In this document: in pieces, positions 11,785-20,084 of the stretch
Numbering within the stretch: position 1 is the first letter of the stretch
Layout of the letters: the number at the start of each line of letters is the position of its first letter
Translations under genes and position numbers: made by a program
NCBI GenBank assembly: GCA_963682025.1
Contig: OY821517.1
Span: forward strand, 234,792,938-234,856,937
Direction: 5' to 3'
DNA from: Cordilura impudica
Taxonomy: Eukaryota; Arthropoda; Insecta; Diptera; Scathophagidae
DNA length: 64,000 nt
The notes under the pieces: generated by a model
Databases searched by the model: none
The model's input: the letters and a program-made list of their open reading frames with translations, nothing else
What the model was told of the DNA's origin: nothing

Positions 11785-11886
11785 AGTTGATTTGTTTGAA
11801 TCAAACTACTGTGTAACATTGATTCGTTTGAATCAAACTACTGCTTGACATTGATTCGTTTGAAACTGACTACTGCTTTAACATGA
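11785..11886. repeat. Subterminal tandem repeat of hAT 1, about 32-bp unit, three copies
   Basis: Three successive versions of TTGATTCGTTTGAATCAAAC followed by TACTGCTT. Each unit contains the small palindrome GATTCGTTTGAATC. Arrays like this near hAT ends are typical transposase-binding regions, but binding is inferred only. Confidence 0.7.
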
Positions 11887-12013
11887 TTTGGTTTTTTATA
11901 ATGTATCATTCGAACTGATTTAAAAAAAATTAATACAGTTGAACACACAATAACTTGGTGTGGAGAACTGTGTATGAGAAGCAAATGCATTCGTGCAGAG
12001 GTGTAGTGTTTAC

Positions 12014-13140
12014 TCTCTTTTATGTGTTGAGATAAAGCTGTGCTTTCTTTGTTTTTGTTTACGTCGGATTCATGCTCAGCTATTCTTACACCTAACATTC
12101 TTTTTGTCGTTCCTATATATACACTTTATTGCACTGTATTTTCATTACCGTCACAAGTGATTTCATACACAACATTATCCGTTTTTAATTTGTCAATTTT
12201 CGATTTTTTGCTTGTAAAAAGATGTCTTAGTGTTTGATTTGATTTATAAGCTATTGTTATTTTTTCATCATTGATCTCCCTTTTCAGTGTTTTACTCTCT
12301 GTTAGTTTTGGTAAGTAAGGTACACTGTAAAAATTTTTCGCTTCACTGTGTTGTTTGTCCTTTTTGTTATGTTTATTGTTAAGTGTTATGTCTAATAAAT
12401 TATTAATGACAAAATTGGGATAATTATTCATGGTAAGTATTTTCCTTATTATAATAATGTTGTCTTTTTTAACTCGTTCGTCGCTTAGTTTCATTATTTT
12501 TTGAATAAAATTCATTGCCGTATTCCTTTTCATTTTTTCTGGTTGCGTCGAGTGATAATTTATCATTCTTCCTGATGCAATCTCTTTTGAATACCAATTA
12601 GTCATCAGTTTACCATTATCCCTTATAATCGTCATATCCAAGAATGTTATGCTCATATTCTTTTCTTTTTCAATAGTAAATTTAAGTTTATTATGATACG
12701 CGTTTAGAGTCTTCATGATAATTTCCTCATCCCTTTTATTAATAATCGCAAACATATCGTCTACATACTTGGTTATGAACTTTATTTCTATATTTTTAAG
12801 TTTCAATTCATCGATTACGTCGTTTAAAAGTTTATCGAGCACTATATCGGCAATCGTCGGTGAGAGGGGGTTACCCATGGGCATACCATACGTTTGATGG
12901 TAAAATTTTCCATTGAACGTGAAATAGTTGTTATCAACTAAACAAAATTGTAATAGCCTTAAAAATTGTTGTCTCTGTATTGTGGTTTCCTTTTTTAGGA
13001 TTTCCCATTGTCTACCATGTTTTACCATACGTTTGATGGTAAAATTTTCCATTGAACGTGAAATAGTTGTTATCAACTAAACAAAATTGTAATAGCCTTA
13101 AAAATTGTTGTCTCTGTATTGTGGTTTCATTTTTTGGGAT
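12014..13140 (-). pseudogene. PLE copy 1 reverse transcriptase and start of GIY-YIG domain
   Basis: Open from 13,076 to 12,126 (316 aa). RT motifs: YGMPMGNPLSPTIADIVLD, catalytic KYVDDMFAI, FLDMTI and the PLE-specific downstream region (SGRMINYHSTQP). After a frame change it continues with VYIGTTKRMLGVRIAEHES, the GIY-YIG-type endonuclease start. The first part is duplicated in tandem (12,885-13,140), so the apparent N-terminus is an artefact of that duplication. The PLE enzyme nicks DNA and reverse transcribes at the nick. Confidence 0.85.
12885..13140. repeat. Tandem duplication of about 130 bp within the PLE RT
   Basis: The block from CATACGTTTGATGGTAAAAT to GATTTCCCATTGTCTA occurs twice in direct succession with only a few differences. 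It repeats the codons around the RT palm start and breaks the reading frame. Confidence 0.9.
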
Positions 13141-13159
13141 TTCCCATTGTCTAAACTGA

Positions 13160-13569
13160 GTGTAATAAAATGGTAACTAAAATGCCAAATGCAGAAAATT
13201 ATATTTTAAGAATCTTAAAATGGATATACCATTTGTAGTTTACGCTGATTTTGAATGTATTTTGGAATCAATTAATATTCAAAATTCAGCAAATGTAAAT
13301 TCGGTACAAAAGCATATTCCATTTGCTTATAGTTATTATATTAAATGTTCGTATAATTCTACTCTAGATTTATTTAAAATTTATAGTGGTTAAAATTCAT
13401 CTAAACATTTTTTTGAAAATTTAGTAAAAGACATTTTAGAAATTTATAAAAAATATTTAAGTGTAGTAATACCAATGAATTCCTTATCATCTGATCAGGA
13501 GAAAAGACAAGAAGAAAATAAAATTTGTCACATTTGTGAAAAATATTTATCAATAGAAAACATAGTAAT
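13160..13569 (+). pseudogene. Polinton protein-primed DNA polymerase B, N-terminal/exonuclease fragment
   Basis: Contains MDIPFVVYADFECILE, the Exo I motif (D-x-E) of protein-primed family B polymerases, then HIPFAYSYYIKCSY and the Cys-pair CHICEKYL. A stop follows IYSG. The rest of the roughly 1,000-residue polymerase is missing. The sequence is cut at 13,569 by the DD41D mariner and is not resumed convincingly after it. The enzyme replicates the Polinton from its protein-capped ends. Confidence 0.8.
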
Positions 13570-13570
13570 A

Positions 13571-14876
13571 ACGGGTGATTTTTTAAGAGCTTGATAACTT
13601 TTTTTTAAAAAAAAACGCATAAAATTTGCAAAATCTCATCGGTTCTTTATTTGAAACGTTAGATTGGTCCATGACATTTACTTTTTGAAGATAATTTCAT
13701 TTAAATGTTGACCGCGGCTGCGTCTTAGGTGGTCCATTCGGAAAGTCCAATTTTGGGCAACTTTTTCGAGCATTTCGGCCGGAATAGCCCGAATTTCTTC
13801 GGAAATGTTGTCTTCCAAAGCTGGAATAGTTGCTGGCTTATTTCTGTAGACTTTAGACTTGACGTAGCCCCACAAAAAATAGTCTAAAGGCGTCAAATCG
13901 CATGATCTTGGTGGCCAACTTACCGGTCCATTTCTTGAGATGAATTGTTCTCCGAAGTTTTCCCTCAAAATGGCCATAGAATCGCGAGCTGTGTGGCATG
14001 TAGCGCCATCTTGTTGAAACCACATGTCAACCAAGTTCAGTTCTTCCATTTTTGGCAACAAAAAGTTTGTTAGCATCGAACGATAGCTATCGCCATTCAC
14101 CGTAACGTTGCGTCCAACAGCATCTTTGAAAAAATACGGTCCAATGATTCCACCAGCGTACAAACCACACCAAACAGTGCATTTTTCGGGATGCATGGGC
14201 AGTTCTTGAACGGCTTCTGGTTGCTCTTCACTCCAAATACGGCAATTTTGCTTATTTACGAAGCCATTCAACCAGAAATGAGCCTCATCGCTGAACAAAA
14301 TTTGTCGATAAAAAAGCGGATTTTCTGCCAACTTTTCTAGGGCCCATTCACTGAAAATTAGACGTTGTGGCAGATCGTTCGGCTTCAGTTCTTGCACGAG
14401 CTGTATTTTATACGGTTTTACACCAAGATCTTTGCGTAAAATCTTCCATGTGGTCGAATAACACAAACCCAATTGCTGCGAACGGCGACGAATCGACATT
14501 TCACGGTCTTCAGTAACACTCTCAGAAACAGACGCAATATTCTCTTCTGTACGCACTGTACCCATTCGTGTGGTTGGTTTAATGTCCAATAAAGTAAACT
14601 GAGTGCGAAACTTGGTCACAATCGCATTAATTGTTTGCTCACTTGGTCGATTATGTAGACCATAAATCGGACGTAAAGCGCGAAACACATTTCGAACCGA
14701 ACACTGATTTTGGTAATAAAATTCAATGATTTGCAAGCGTTGCTCGTTAGTAAGTCTATTCATGATGAAATGTCAAAGCATACTGAGCATCTTTCTCTTT
14801 GACACCATGTCTGAAATCCCACGTGATCTGTCAAATACTAATGCATGAAAATCCTAACCTCAAAAAAATCACCCGT
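13571..14876 (-). mobile_element. mariner-like element, DD41D, copy 2, apparently intact
   Basis: A 1,306-bp element between TA duplications at 13,569-13,570 and 14,877-14,878. Inverted ends are ACGGGTGATTTTTT at both sides, extending imperfectly to GAG(C/G)TT. It contains one uninterrupted transposase gene on the minus strand. It inserted into Polinton polymerase sequence and looks like one of the youngest insertions in the window. Confidence 0.92.
13678..14763 (-). CDS. DD41D mariner transposase, 361 aa, intact
   Basis: A full-length frame from ATG to stop at the right size for the family (about 350 aa). The N-terminus (about 1-115) has two helix-turn-helix regions that would bind the terminal repeats. 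The catalytic domain has Asp159 (LFSDEAHF), Asp252 (QQDGATCH) and Asp294 (SCDLTPLDYFLW), with exactly 41 residues between the second and third Asp, the DD41D signature. It ends GQHLNEIIFKK. Alone in its element, with about 110 bp of flanking sequence on each side. It would excise and reinsert the element at TA sites in the nucleus. Every expected catalytic residue is present, so activity is possible but unproven. Confidence 0.93.
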   Translation of the reverse strand: MNRLTNEQRLQIIEFYYQNQCSVRNVFRALRPIYGLHNRPSEQTINAIVTKFRTQFTLLDIKPTTRMGTVRTEENIASVSESVTEDREMSIRRRSQQLGLCYSTTWKILRKDLGVKPYKIQLVQELKPNDLPQRLIFSEWALEKLAENPLFYRQILFSDEAHFWLNGFVNKQNCRIWSEEQPEAVQELPMHPEKCTVWCGLYAGGIIGPYFFKDAVGRNVTVNGDSYRSMLTNFLLPKMEELNLVDMWFQQDGATCHTARDSMAILRENFGEQFISRNGPVSWPPRSCDLTPLDYFLWGYVKSKVYRNKPATIPALEDNISEEIRAIPAEMLEKVAQNWTFRMDHLRRSRGQHLNEIIFKK

Positions 14877-14883
14877 TAGTAGT

Positions 14884-14965
14884 TGAATCATATATAAATG
14901 AGGATTTGTGATTTGTTCATCATAGCAAGAGTGGCAGATCTCAGAATATTTAAAAATTTATGAAC
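14884..14965 (+). repeat. Left copy of an inverted repeat pair (partner 17,880-18,012)
   Basis: GAATCATATATAAATGAG, then TTGTTCATCATA, then GCAAGAGTGGCAGATCTCAG occur here and, in inverse orientation, at 17,880-18,012. The pair brackets the palindrome and the truncated mariner. It could be the terminal repeat of an element that contains them. The right copy has an extra tandem duplication of the AAGAGTGGCAG block. Confidence 0.7.
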
Positions 14966-15055
14966 ATAAAAATTTAAATAAAGAATTTGGGATCCAATTT
15001 TTTAGTTTGAACAACACACACACACACACATTGGTAGGCAAAATATGTTCCCGTC

Positions 15056-16629
15056 CAATAAACATTTTTGTTTGCTATCAACTTGATGTGCATTTGAGAC
15101 CAAATACATTTCTCAAATCTCCAACGTTAATTCTCAAATTCACCTCAATAGTCCGATTATAGTCTTCTCAACTTAAAAGGCACATTTTTTATATGGCGAT
15201 TTTCTTAGTTATCAAATTGAGAAATTTGTGATTCTCAACTTGATAGCAAAGAAAATTCTCCAATCGGTATCAAATGGCAGGTACGGAATTGCCATATTAA
15301 AAAAATTATACTAATTTTAGAAATGAAAACAATGTACTTTTTTAATGTTTCAATTTAATTTCATTACATATTTAACATTATTATGTACATATTTAACATT
15401 AAATGTACATAATATTTACATTTTTTAAAATCTAAAATTAAAAATAAATTAATTAATTATTTGTACATTTTATGAATATTAATATTAAATATGTCATAAA
15501 TAAGAATTTAAATTGAAAAATTCGACAAAAAGCAGAAATAATTAAAAATATATCAATTAATTTTTTGTACTTTTTTGGCATTTTTTAATTTAATTTATTA
15601 TTTACGACATATTTAAATAATACCTCAAACTTAACACAAATCGTATTCAAGTTGAAAAAAAATGTTTGGTCTCAAGTCGAGAAAACTGTTGGATATCCAA
15701 TTGAGAGTAAAAATGTTTCTCAAAGATTGGAAAAAATGTTAAGTCTCAACTTGATGTCAAGTTGAAAGCAAACAAGGAGAAAAATTGTTCAACTCAAGTT
15801 GAGAATTACATTTGACACCAATTTGAGAACTTAACTTTTCTCCAACATTGGAGAAATAATATTTCAATGCATACTGGGCGTATGCATTGAAAAATTATTT
15901 CTCCAATGTTGGAGAAAAGTTAAGTTCTCAAGTTGATGTCCAACGCAATTCTCAACTTGAGTTGAACAATTTTTCTCCTTGTTTGCTTTCAACTAGACAT
16001 CAAATTGAGATTTAACATTTTTTCCAATCTTTGAGAAATATTTTAACTCTCAATTGGATTTCCAACACTTTTCTCCACTTGAGGCCAAACATTTTTTCAA
16101 CTTGAATATGATTTGTGTTAAGTTTGAGATATTATGTAAATATGTTATAAATAATAAATTAAATTAAAAATTGCCAAAAAAAAAAAGTACAAATAATTAA
16201 TTGATAAATTTTTAATTATTTCTGTTTTTTCGAATTTTTTAATTTAAATTCTTATTTATGACAAATTTAATATTAATATTCATAAAATGAACAAATAATA
16301 AATTCATTTATTTTTAATTCTAAATTTAAAAAGAAATTTACATGTATATAATAATATTAAATAAGTAATGAAATAAAATTGAAACAGTCAAAAAAAAGTA
16401 CATTGTTTTCATTCCTAAAATTAGTATAATTTTTTTTAATATGGCAATTCCGTACCGATTGGAGAAATTTCTTTGCTATCAAGTTGAGAATCACAAATTT
16501 CTCAATTTTTAAGTTGAGAAGACTGTAATCGGACTATTGAGGTGCATTTGAGAATTAACGTTGGAGATTTGAGAAATCTATTTGATCTCAAATGCACCTC
16601 AAGTTGATAACAAACAAAAATGTTTATTG
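15056..16629. repeat. Giant inverted repeat, about 1.57 kb (foldback-like)
   Basis: The sequence from CAATAAACATTTTTGTTTGC reads outward into its own complement ending TGTTTATTG at 16,629. The centre is the short loop TGGGC near 15,876. Each arm is about 0.8 kb with scattered differences and holds many small variants of CTCAACTTGA / TCAAGTTGAG, so hairpins exist within the hairpin. No coding potential. It resembles foldback elements or long-TIR MITEs. I see no clear target duplication. Confidence 0.9.
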
Positions 16630-17050
16630 TGTTCACATTGCTAATAAGCAAGATCATTGGAAAAAAATACATATTCCTGTCCTTCGTATTCTTGACAAAA
16701 TGCACACATTGTTATGAAGCAAGAACATAAAAACCCAATTAGCATTTAATGAAATAATGACACGGTTTCATGACTAGATATTGAAATGCGATTTTTGAAA
16801 CAAGCTTTCAAGTGCTGACTGGGTATACACATATTGGCACACAATAACAAACAACAAACACACACACATAGTTAATATAGGAAAACAAAACAAATTGTAA
16901 GAGGCAAAAAGTAGAAAAGTTTAAATTTTTTAACATTTGCAATTTTATCAAGTAAAGTTAATTTGAAAAATTTCATAAGACATTTGTTTTATGTGAAATG
17001 AAGTTTTTCAAACATGGTTGAAAAAATATGTGAAATTGAAAACAAATAAG
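16630..17050. other. No gene recognised
   Basis: AT-rich sequence with a short CA-rich stretch (about 16,840-16,870). It continues into the truncated mariner without a recognisable boundary. Confidence 0.4.
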
Positions 17051-17748
17051 GAAACATTTCTGGCTCAATGTGTATGTAAACAAGCAAAATTGCCGCATTT
17101 GGGACGAAGAGCAACCTGAAGAGATTCAAGAGCTGCCACTTCATCCAGAAAAAACAACGGTTTGGTGTGCCGTGTGGGCCAATGGAATCATGGGTCCATA
17201 TTTCTTCAAAAATGAAGCCGGTGAGAACGTAACCGTCAATGGCGACCGTTATCGTGCCATGATAACCGACTATTTGATGCCTGAAATTGAAGCTCGTGAT
17301 CTCGGCGACATTTGGTTTCAACAAGACGGCGCCACTTCCCACACAGCACATCAATCAATGGATTTATTGAGAGAACACTTCGGTGAGCAGATCATTTCAC
17401 GTTCTGGGCCGGTCGATTGGCCACCAAGATCGTGTGATATCACACCGTTAGACTTTTTCCTGTGGTGATCTGTAAAGTCTAAAGTTTTTGCGGACAATCC
17501 CGCTTCGATTCAGACCTTCGAGCAAAACATCACGCGTGTCGAAATGCTAGGACGAGTCATCGAAAATTGGACTCAACGGATGGGCTATCTGAGACGTAGC
17601 CGCGGCCAACATTTGATAGACATAATCTTCAAAAAATAAATGCCAAGGAATGTTCTTTTAAATGATAATAGACATTCCCCATTAAATTTGAACTTTCTGT
17701 GTTTTTTTTCTTTAAAAAAGTAGGGAACCTCGAAATGGATCACCCTTT
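17051..17748 (+). mobile_element. mariner-like element, DD41D, copy 3, 5'-truncated
   Basis: Starts abruptly within the catalytic domain just after the position of the first Asp (HFWLN). It runs through NKQNCRIWDEEQPE, QDGATSHTA (second Asp) and SCDITPLDFFLW (third Asp), where a TGA interrupts at 17,466, to the C-terminus GQHLIDIIFKK near 17,637. The right end contains GGATCACCC, related to the terminal repeat of copy 2. The DNA-binding N-terminus and the left terminal repeat are missing, so it is dead. Confidence 0.85.
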
Positions 17749-17879
17749 ATATAGCTCTTTTTTAACAATTCCAGTTTCATATTTTTCTCCTACTATATTT
17801 TTCCTTTATTCTGTTTTTAAACACTTTTTTGGCAACCCTGAAAATGGCTGCTCATCGCAACTCTTCTTCTTCATATGCC

Positions 17880-18012
17880 AAATGAACATTCTGAGATCTG
17901 CCACTCTTGTTCATAAATGTGTTCAATGTTCAAATGAACATTCTGAGAACTGCCACTCTTGCATAGTCAGTTTATGATGAACAAATTTCAGTTTGCACAT
18001 CTCATTTATATA
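17880..18012 (-). repeat. Right copy of the inverted repeat pair (partner 14,884-14,965)
   Basis: Complement of the left copy, with the block CAAGAGTGGCAG(A/T)TCTCAG present twice in tandem. It directly abuts the ATPase fragment, whose frame ends in this repeat. That suggests the junction is where an element inserted into the ATPase gene. Confidence 0.7.
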
Positions 18013-18184
18013 TGATTCTTGGTATTCCTTCTATGAATTCTATATTTTTAATTGATGGAAGCGCATTTTGTTCCGCATAACACCAAATAATTCTATCCAC
18101 CTTATTAGAAATTAAATGTTGGTTTTTAATTAAATTTATAAAAAATATGGATTTTCCACAACCGGAAGGTCTACAAACCATCAT
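18002..18184 (-). pseudogene. Polinton packaging ATPase (FtsK/HerA type), N-terminal fragment
   Basis: Minus strand: MVCRPSGCGKSIFFINLIKN carries the Walker A P-loop (PSGCGKS), followed by DRIIWCYAEQ and NIEFIEGIP, as in Polinton genome-packaging ATPases. The frame then runs into the 17,880-18,012 repeat and stops. The Walker B part is absent. It lies head-to-head with the integrase start (18,284), leaving about 100 bp between them that would have held both promoters. Confidence 0.8.
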
Positions 18185-18283
18185 TGTTAATGGGTATATA
18201 AACTATTGACACATGTTTTCACTTTCATATATAAAATTTGAATGAATCCAATCCTACCTAAACTTAGTATAAATAATATACAT

Positions 18284-18346
18284 ATGAGTAAGGAAATTCT
18301 TGTTACTGAACTTCAACGTCAAGCTAGAAAAAACTTTAAACGACGC
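18284..18346 (+). pseudogene. Polinton integrase, N-terminal end
   Basis: ATG at 18,284 opens MSKEILVTELQRQARKNFKR, which matches the start of Polinton integrases. It is cut by the Transib at 18,347. Collapsing the CGACG duplication joins it in frame to 23,545 onward. Confidence 0.8.
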
Positions 18347-18629
18347 ACAGTGGCTGAAAATCGTTTTTCATTGGCCAAAATTCTGTAACTTTTGAACCGA
18401 TCAAAATATTTAAGTAATTTTTTTTTAGTGGATGGATATTTAGTTCAGCTTTAATATTTAGTTCAGCTTTTTTAAGGAAACCTAGGTCAAAGTTGAACTT
18501 TTGTCTTTTTTTTTAGCTTTTAGAGTGAAATATGTGTTTATTATTTTTTTATTTATTAAAAAATTTAATATTAGGATTTTAGTAATAAATATAGAAATTT
18601 TTTGTAATAATGGGATTTTATTAATGTTA

Positions 18630-18842
18630 CACTCAAAAAAATTTTATACTCAAAAAAAAATAGTAAAATCAACTAGAGATTTTGCTATTATTACTGAAAA
18701 ATTAAAAATTTTTTGTTGTCACATTTGCAAGCTTGTGTACACTCAAAGAATTTTTACACTTAAAAAAACGTTAATAATACTATCTAAAAATCTTGTTATT
18801 ACTACAGAAAAATTTATTATTTTTTGCTGTCAAATTTGCTAA
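18630..18842. repeat. Two-copy tandem repeat of about 105 bp in Transib
   Basis: ACACTCAAA(A/G)AATTTT begins each unit, and each ends in TTTTTG(T/C)TGTCA(C/A)ATTTGC. The two copies are diverged. They lie between the transposase stop and the Transib left end. Confidence 0.6.
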
Positions 18843-18980
18843 TTTTAAAAACCATTTTAAAAATAAAAACTGCAATAGATTATGATTGCATTTGTAACAA
18901 TGGTAGGTTCTGTTTATTATTATTATTTTTACTACTACTATGTTTTGGCGTACTTAAATAACAATGAAAGGCAATTATAA

Positions 18981-19660
18981 TTAATATTCATTTGACTGGA
19001 AAATTGATTGCAAATATTCCATATTTTGTTCTGTGTTATTTTTGTTCTTTAATAGTTTTTTGACTTCTTCATCTAAATCCCGATGTTCCACCTTCCATTG
19101 ATTTCGAATACTGGAGATGAACGGATCTGACGTTGCCAATAATATATTAAATAGATCTTCAATTGTAGAATTTTGTGAAATTTTTTTAGTTTTCAAATTT
19201 GATTGGCCTGCAGTATTTCGTGGAAGATGGTGTCTCATTTTTCCAAATATCCTTGTTTGCGTTGTACTAGTCGAAGGCTCTGCATCTTCCAAAATCTTTT
19301 TCAATCGCAATGGTACAAATGATACCATGAACATATCTGAGTCCGAAATATTTTCACATACTACTTGTTTGTATTGTTTCTGTCCCGAAAAACCATCACA
19401 TCCCCATTTACAAAAAAGAATTAACTTTGTGTTTCCATATTTCTTTAACTCATTTCCTTTTTTTTGATTGAAGCAAACGTTCGGCTGTGTGATCAAGTAG
19501 ATATTGTAGTTGTACCTCTGCCGAACTTGGTGTGATTGTAATAGTGTCCTTTGATGGCAAACAGTCCATTTTAGCAGCAGTTAAGTGATGATATGCTGGA
19601 TACATATTTGAGCCTTTTTCAATCGCACGCAATCTGAGCTGAATATATTTCTAATTGATC
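18981..19660 (-). pseudogene. Transib (RAG1-like) transposase, C-terminal part
   Basis: From about 19,650: LRAIEKGSNMYPAYHHLTAA, VQLQYLLDHTAERLL, then after a frame change KWGCDGFSGQKQYKQ and FMVSFVPLRL, ending QSIFQSNEY at 18,981. The DG(x)SGQ..YKQ region followed by a short hydrophobic strand resembles the neighbourhood of the first catalytic Asp in the Transib/RAG1 family. That alignment is from memory and not computed. The assignment rests mainly on the CACAGTG ends and CGACG duplication around it. The last third of the usual protein is missing, so the gene is dead or internally deleted. Confidence 0.7.
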
Positions 19661-19770
19661 ATAAGTTTTATCGACCTTTTTTGGTAAATATTAAGATTTT
19701 TAGGATTCTCTAAAGTGGGCTTCTAAGGTCATTTGTTTTCAAAATAAATAAAAGACTATTTATTTATTAT

Positions 19771-19814
19771 TCATCCGACGTTTCGTTGGAGATTCCCAAC
19801 ATCCTCAGGGATAA
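19771..19814 (-). ncRNA. Hammerhead ribozyme of PLE copy 2, complete core
   Basis: On the minus strand: stem I strand TTATCC, core box CTGAGGA, stem II GTTGG/CCAAC with loop GAATCT, core GAAA, minimal stem III C-G with no loop, cleavage triplet GTC, then stem I partner GGATGA. All conserved core bases (CUGANGA, GAAA, NUH) are present. Very short stem III is characteristic of PLE hammerheads, which are thought to act as dimers. Cleavage would fall after GTC, near 19,777. Confidence 0.8.
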
Positions 19815-20084
19815 TTTTATTAATCTGGCAACGTTATAAGAAATTACAATAAAATAACCATAAGTTAATAAAAAACTTCAAAAATACATAATACATTTTT
19901 ATAGAAACATTTTACTCACATATAGTCTTTTTTGTCACATTTAATACATTTAATAAACAATATATTCTGTTTTACAGACACAACATAAAACACAAAATTA
20001 ATTAAAAGCAAATGTAGAAAATAAATAAAAGTAAATATCACAGTTAAAATGTCTTAAACTAGTATCACAGCTGAAAGTTAGAAA

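Larger units (their letters stand above)
8723..12005 (-). mobile_element. hAT transposon 1 (8-bp target duplication)
   Basis: Terminal inverted repeats TAAACCTCTGCACAAATGCA (left) and TACACCTCTGCACGAATGCA (right, complement) are flanked by GTGTTTAG at 8715-8722 and GTGTTTAC at 12,006-12,013. The 3,283-bp length suits a hAT that once encoded its transposase, which is on the minus strand inside. Both ends have subterminal A/T-rich repeats containing GATTTGTTTG-like words. It sits inside the GIY-YIG domain of PLE copy 1. Confidence 0.9.
8222..13150 (-). mobile_element. Penelope-like element (PLE copy 1), split by a hAT
   Basis: A minus-strand PLE: reverse transcriptase at 13,140-12,126, then the GIY-YIG endonuclease start at about 12,125-12,014. 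The GIY-YIG tail is at 8714-8553 and a degenerate hammerhead region at 8262-8312. The hAT at 8723-12,005 lies exactly between codons of the GIY-YIG region, and removing it joins the two halves in frame. The 5' end is truncated where polymerase-B sequence of the Polinton begins (about 13,155), so the PLE probably inserted into, or beside, the Polinton. Confidence 0.85.

Noticed and set aside
15000..15035. Possible CRISPR-like or telomeric repeat
   Set aside because: Only a short (CA)n microsatellite. No spaced direct repeats anywhere in the window.
18501..18842. 113-codon plus-strand ORF
   Set aside because: Made of the tandem repeat near the Transib end, with low-complexity Ile/Phe/Lys composition.
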